Assembly (NCBI GenBank): GCA_947176055.1
Contig: CAMWPE010000090.1
Span: forward strand, 1-9,054
Direction of reading: 5' to 3'
DNA: 9,054 nucleotides
Origin: an uncultured Desulfovibrio sp.
Lineage (GTDB): Bacteria > Desulfobacterota > Desulfovibrionia > Desulfovibrionales > Desulfovibrionaceae
Below, piece after piece: positions 6,024 to 9,054 of the stretch. Position 1 is the stretch's first letter, and each line of letters begins with the position of its first letter. The notes below the pieces were generated by a model. That model worked only from the letters and a program-made list of their open reading frames with translations. It was not told where the DNA came from and searched no databases. A program made the position numbers and the translations under genes.

Positions 6024-6370
6024 ATCTCTCCTTTGTCAAATTCCGCTTTGCATGCATAGAAGCCATTCTGGACGAAAGCGTCATCCTCTGTCACGTTTAT
6101 GCTGTTTATGTATTTATGATAGGGTTTTTCATATAAATATCGAACTAATTCCTGTCCTTAAGTTCAACGACCATGGTTACCGCGTTTTCGCCTCAAACCA
6201 AGCCTGCATTTTTGCCTATCGTCAAATTCCGGATCACAGTAATTTCGTCCTTCATGACTTTGGGCGGGGCGATTTCCCTGTCCAGTATGGCATTGTCCAC
6301 TCCATCCCTGATGGGAGATATAAAAATATGGCGCGCAATTTAAAATCATCGCTTATTAGTTATTATCCAT
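6020..6370 (-). pseudogene. Unrecognised small gene relic upstream of the SDR
   Basis: Two coding-like segments join across a frame change near 6150. The first (about 6321-6155) reads SPIRDGVDNAILDREIAPPK, then KDEITVIRNLTIGKN and GENAVTMVVELKD, with a TGA at 6193-6195. The second reads YLYEKPYHKYINSINVTEDD, then AFVQNGFYACKAEFDKGEI and a TGA at 6022-6020 that overlaps the SDR start ATG. Alternating hydrophobic segments suggest a beta-rich domain of about 115 residues. An ATG at 6370 followed by two TAA codons could be the old start, though without a good ribosome binding site. I cannot assign a family. The context (between a hydrolase fragment and an SDR, same strand, coupled stop/start) says it belonged to the same operon. 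Confidence 0.5.
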
Positions 6371-6390
6371 TTCCGGAGCAGTTTGGAATT

Positions 6391-6737
6391 TTACACCAGG
6401 ATGTCCCTGTAAAACTGGGCTATTTCGTCAAAAGGTATGATATTCATTTGGTCATAAAGATCCGTACGCTTTGCGTCAGGAATCAAGAAAAGGCGCTTGC
6501 TTGCGCCTTTCAGTTTCGCGTAAGCCTCTTTTGAGGCAGGCATGGAATATGCCTTGTCGCCATGAACTACCAGGACAGCCGACAGGATTTCATTTGCATG
6601 ATCAAGCAGGGATTTTGTCAAAAAGGGCAAATCAATCCCGTAACGGTTCCCGCAACGCGCTTTTCTGTGGACTACCTTGTCGCTTTTGGCGAATAGCATA
6701 GTCCATTCCGGCGTTTCTATACATTCGGAACTCGCAT
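6391..6737 (-). pseudogene. alpha/beta hydrolase C-terminal fragment
   Basis: About 80 residues match the C-terminal end of YcjY/dienelactone-hydrolase-like alpha/beta hydrolases: DLPFLTKSLLDHANEI, AVLVVHGDKAYSMPASKEAY (acid-bearing strand, relatives 'VL.I.GE.AHSRYFSE.AY'), then LFLIPDAKRTDLYDQMN and IPFDEIAQFYRDIL. The catalytic His usually sits in 'A.H.DLYD'; here KRTDLYD has lost it. The nucleophile region and roughly the first two thirds of the usual 300 residues are absent. The fragment begins right after the aldo/keto reductase stop, where AGGAG and an ATG (6737) sit in a frame that soon stops. This suggests an internal deletion that kept the start region and the C-terminus. An ATG at 6699 opens the remaining frame. 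Confidence 0.68.
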
Positions 6738-6743
6738 CCGCTC

Positions 6744-7592
6744 CTAATCGTGAATCTTGTGCGTGCCGATAAATTTTGTGGTTTCAAGATCCTGATCATC
6801 GTAGATGGGATCAATGCCAGTATCGAGGCTTGCGATTGCTTTCACCTCGTTTTCGTCAAGATCAAAATTAAATATATTGAGATTCGCCTTCATTCGCTCC
6901 CTGCTTACAGTCTTCGGGATGACCGCAATATTGAGCTGTACAAGCCAGCGCAGTATTATCTGGGCCACGGTTTTGCCATGGGCTTTTGCGATGCTAACAA
7001 GCATGGGGTTATTAAAAATGTCATTCTTTCCTTCCGCGAAGGGAGCCCACGCCTCCATCTGAATATTCTCTTCAGCGAGATACTGGCGCGCCTGCTTTTG
7101 CTGATACCAGGGATTAGTTTGCAACTGATTCACCATTGGCCTTACCTCGTTATGGAGAATCAGATCCTGCAGACGTTCGCTTGAAAAACTGGTAACTCCG
7201 ATCGCTTTTACGCGGCCTTCCCGGTATAGCCGTTCCGCGGCGCGCCAGGCAGCGTAATAGTTGCCGTAAGGCTTGTGTAAAAGATAAAGATCAAGATAAT
7301 CCAGGGAAAGTAGCTTCATGGATTTATCAAAAGCGCGCAACGCGTCATCTGTTTCGTAATCCTGCACCCAGAGCTTGGTGGTGATGAACAGGTCGCCGCG
7401 CTTTACGCCTGAATTGCGTATGGCATTGCCCACTTCCTTCTCATTGAGATAGGAGGCTGCCGTGTCTATCATGCGATAACCGGTTTCAAGCGCGTCCGAA
7501 ACGCAACGTTCGGTCTCTTCTTGAGGAATCTGGTAAACGCCAAAACCAATGGCTGGCATCATCACATCATTGTATAATCTGAACTCGCGCAT
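6744..7592 (-). CDS. Aldo/keto reductase, intact
   Basis: A 282-residue NADPH-dependent aldo/keto reductase, full length for the 2,5-diketo-gluconate-reductase / YvgN-like group; cytosolic TIM barrel. The tetrad is visible: Asp43 and Tyr48 (MIDTAASYLNEKEVG), Lys73 (FITTKLW) and His106 (LYLLHKP). Other landmarks are AIGVTSFSSERL, NQLQTNPWYQQ, EAWAPFAEGKNDIFNN and VIPKTVSRERMKANL (2'-phosphate binding Lys, Ser, Arg). It reduces aldehydes and ketones such as methylglyoxal or sugar-derived dicarbonyls; the exact substrate is unknown. AAAGGAG lies 8-9 bases before the ATG. The start is 15 bases after the stop of the secreted hydrolase, so both are in one transcript. No lesion is seen, unlike the genes downstream. 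Confidence 0.93.
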   Translation of the reverse strand: MREFRLYNDVMMPAIGFGVYQIPQEETERCVSDALETGYRMIDTAASYLNEKEVGNAIRNSGVKRGDLFITTKLWVQDYETDDALRAFDKSMKLLSLDYLDLYLLHKPYGNYYAAWRAAERLYREGRVKAIGVTSFSSERLQDLILHNEVRPMVNQLQTNPWYQQKQARQYLAEENIQMEAWAPFAEGKNDIFNNPMLVSIAKAHGKTVAQIILRWLVQLNIAVIPKTVSRERMKANLNIFNFDLDENEVKAIASLDTGIDPIYDDQDLETTKFIGTHKIHD

Positions 7593-7607
7593 ATTGTATG
7601 CTCCTTT

Positions 7608-8777
7608 CTATTTTTGAACTGGGATAGACGCAGACTGGATTTTCAGGGCTTTGGGGCCTGCATGGGGCTTTTCCCTGCCGTCAAGACCTTTCTGATTCAA
7701 CCAGTCCTTAAGTTGCGTTGCCACCTGGAGATTGTTTTTGTCGGCCATCAGCGCATGGGTATTGCCCCTTATCCCGATTTTGGACAACTCCACCAGTATG
7801 GCGTCTCCGCCATGCCTATTGATGGCTTCAACAAATTGCTTGCATCTTTCACGAATGACCCTCCATGCTTCCTGGTTGAAATTAGCGTTTGGCTCATCCA
7901 CGATGTTATCGCCGAAGATGACCATTATCGGCATTTTAGTGAGCTTTTTGAATTCCTCTTCAGGAACAGGAATCGGATCAAGGACACCTTGCGCGATCTT
8001 GTTATTCGTAGGTATTTCTCTGACCGGCTCGGTTTCCGGCAGGACGAACTGGCCCGGCTCATAGGCGATTATCGCCTTTATCTGTTCAGGGTTTTCCATT
8101 CCTGAAAACCATCCATACTGTCCGCTGTTTGAATGAGTCACGAGTATGGATTCGCCTGTCCGGTCAAGCAATGCCCCCATTGTCTTGCCCATGAACCGTC
8201 GGTGCTCGTTTGTTCTCGGCTCATCGCCGGTATTGGGCGTCTGTTGCCGAAAGAACTGATCGATCGCTGCTGGATCATCGGGGAACTGGACACCCTCAAA
8301 CAGGGTCATTTCTCCTGGCGGAGTCCAGACACCGTTGCGGAAAACCGTCCATGTCGCGCTTTCCTGGCTTGCGGCTGGCGCATCATCCTTGTCGGCCGGG
8401 GGTGTTTGGGTATAACCCGCTCGGCCGCGCCTCGGCTGATCAATGATATACACCGCCCAGTCATCCCGCGGAAAGATAGCTTGGAAGCCTTCGCGCCCGT
8501 CGGGAGTTGATTCCCATGTCTTGCCTGATTGCATCATGCCATGCCAGAATATGAGAGGGTATTGTCTGGCGTTTTCCGGAATATAGTATTGCGCGTAACC
8601 GTGATCGCCATGAAATGTATCGCCGTTTGGCTTGCTTGCCACGGAGCCTCCGAACAATAAACTTCCCATCGTCCGCAGGGAGATCGGCTTTCCTGCCTGA
8701 TCCCGCGATTCTGCGGAGCCTGTTCCCAACATGATGGCGGCCATGATGGTTATGACATATTTTTCAAGATTGCGCAT
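7608..8777 (-). CDS. Secreted alpha/beta hydrolase (esterase-like), intact
   Basis: 389 residues. The ATG at 8777 is chosen over an upstream in-frame start at 8879 because AAAGGAGC sits 5-6 bases before it and the protein then begins with a signal peptide: MRNLEKYVITIMAAIMLGTG, with a likely cut after GSA near residue 22. Core features: PLIFWHGMMQSGKTWES (oxyanion region, about 74-90), WAVYIIDQPRRGRAGY (107-122), nucleophile elbow VTHSNSGQYG (Ser216, a variant of GxSxG), AYEPG (Glu240) or IFGDN (Asp290) as acid candidates, and RGNTHALMAD (His341). This architecture is shared by a family of exported hydrolases often found with oxidoreductases; the substrate is unknown. It lies between a tandem paralogue (stop 11 bases upstream, with its TAA overlapping the ribosome binding site region) and the aldo/keto reductase. 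Confidence 0.9.
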   Translation of the reverse strand: MRNLEKYVITIMAAIMLGTGSAESRDQAGKPISLRTMGSLLFGGSVASKPNGDTFHGDHGYAQYYIPENARQYPLIFWHGMMQSGKTWESTPDGREGFQAIFPRDDWAVYIIDQPRRGRAGYTQTPPADKDDAPAASQESATWTVFRNGVWTPPGEMTLFEGVQFPDDPAAIDQFFRQQTPNTGDEPRTNEHRRFMGKTMGALLDRTGESILVTHSNSGQYGWFSGMENPEQIKAIIAYEPGQFVLPETEPVREIPTNNKIAQGVLDPIPVPEEEFKKLTKMPIMVIFGDNIVDEPNANFNQEAWRVIRERCKQFVEAINRHGGDAILVELSKIGIRGNTHALMADKNNLQVATQLKDWLNQKGLDGREKPHAGPKALKIQSASIPVQK

Positions 8778-8788
8778 GCTTGCTCCTT

Positions 8789-9054
8789 TTATTCCGGTTT
8801 TGGCAAAGCTTCTTTTGGCAACGAATTGGGACCCTGATGCGGGGCGTCTTTCACATCCAGTCCTTTTTTGGCAAGCCATTTTTCCAGCTGAGAGTAAATC
8901 TCATGGTTGTTGAGATCGGCAAATGCGGCATGGGTGTTTCCATGGATGCCCATATCCGGCAATGAGACAAAAGTCGCGTCGCCTCCGCGCCTGTTGATCA
9001 CCTCCACGAAATCCATCGCCCTTTTGCGCGCAATGCGCCATAAATCCACATTGA
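8789..9054 (-). CDS. Tandem paralogue of secreted alpha/beta hydrolase, C-terminus, runs off window
   Basis: The C-terminal 87-88 residues of a protein very like the gene just downstream. RKRAMDFVEVINRRGGDATF matches RERCKQFVEAINRHGGDAIL; MGIHGNTHAAFADLNNHEIY matches IGIRGNTHALMADKNNLQVA, including the catalytic His; LEKWLAKKGLDVKDAPHQGP matches LKDWLNQKGLDGREKPHAGP. The frame stays open to the window edge, so the GTG at 9049 is not the true start. The TAA stop is 11 bases before the next ATG. It is probably the earlier gene of the same operon. Confidence 0.88.
   Translation of the reverse strand, partial: NVDLWRIARKRAMDFVEVINRRGGDATFVSLPDMGIHGNTHAAFADLNNHEIYSQLEKWLAKKGLDVKDAPHQGPNSLPKEALPKPE

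Noticed and set aside
6052..6534. 160-residue plus-strand open frame
   Set aside because: It lies antisense to the minus-strand hydrolase fragment and unknown relic, both of which show family motifs or coupled stop/start; the plus frame has no recognisable motif.

Overview
The window looks like a decaying accessory region of a mid-GC bacterium with strong purine-rich ribosome binding sites. Gene content (HxlR regulator, NAD(P)H-dependent flavoprotein, FrnE-type DsbA-like protein, Old Yellow Enzyme homologue, aldo/keto reductases, SDR, alpha/beta hydrolases, an IS5-type transposase) is typical of small-molecule redox and electrophile metabolism. The host cannot be fixed from the sequence. A host-associated spirochaete or similar anaerobe is my weak guess, from overall impression only.

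Left part (1-3734, minus strand): a truncated IS5-family transposase lies at the edge. It is followed by a tightly packed four-gene operon read right to left: flavodoxin-fold FMN oxidoreductase (3734-3091), DsbA/FrnE-like protein (3094-2441), Old Yellow Enzyme homologue (about 2440-1396) and a cytoplasmic alpha/beta hydrolase (1414-545). Each gene overlaps or abuts the next. The first three carry disruptions: one frameshift, two in-frame stops, and two frameshifts. The last is intact. Divergent from the operon, on the plus strand, is an HxlR-type regulator relic (3855-4214) with two in-frame stops. The space between them holds two near-identical 14-base direct repeats that probably formed the operator.

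Middle (4215-4934): no convincing gene. It holds a long imperfect hairpin, then a GC-rich stretch with repeated words and a 267-base unit bounded by imperfect inverted repeats.

Right part (4935-9054): a plus-strand relic of an aldo/keto reductase C-terminus faces a heavily decayed minus-strand SDR. Upstream of the SDR on the same strand are an unrecognised gene relic, an alpha/beta hydrolase C-terminal fragment, an intact aldo/keto reductase, an intact secreted alpha/beta hydrolase, and the C-terminus of a tandem paralogue of that hydrolase running off the window. This was probably one co-transcribed set whose downstream half has rotted.

The main message is a patchwork: intact genes sit beside genes with one to many lesions, in what look like two carbonyl/electrophile/ester-processing gene sets. 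I see no new defence system, CRISPR array, tRNA or rRNA.
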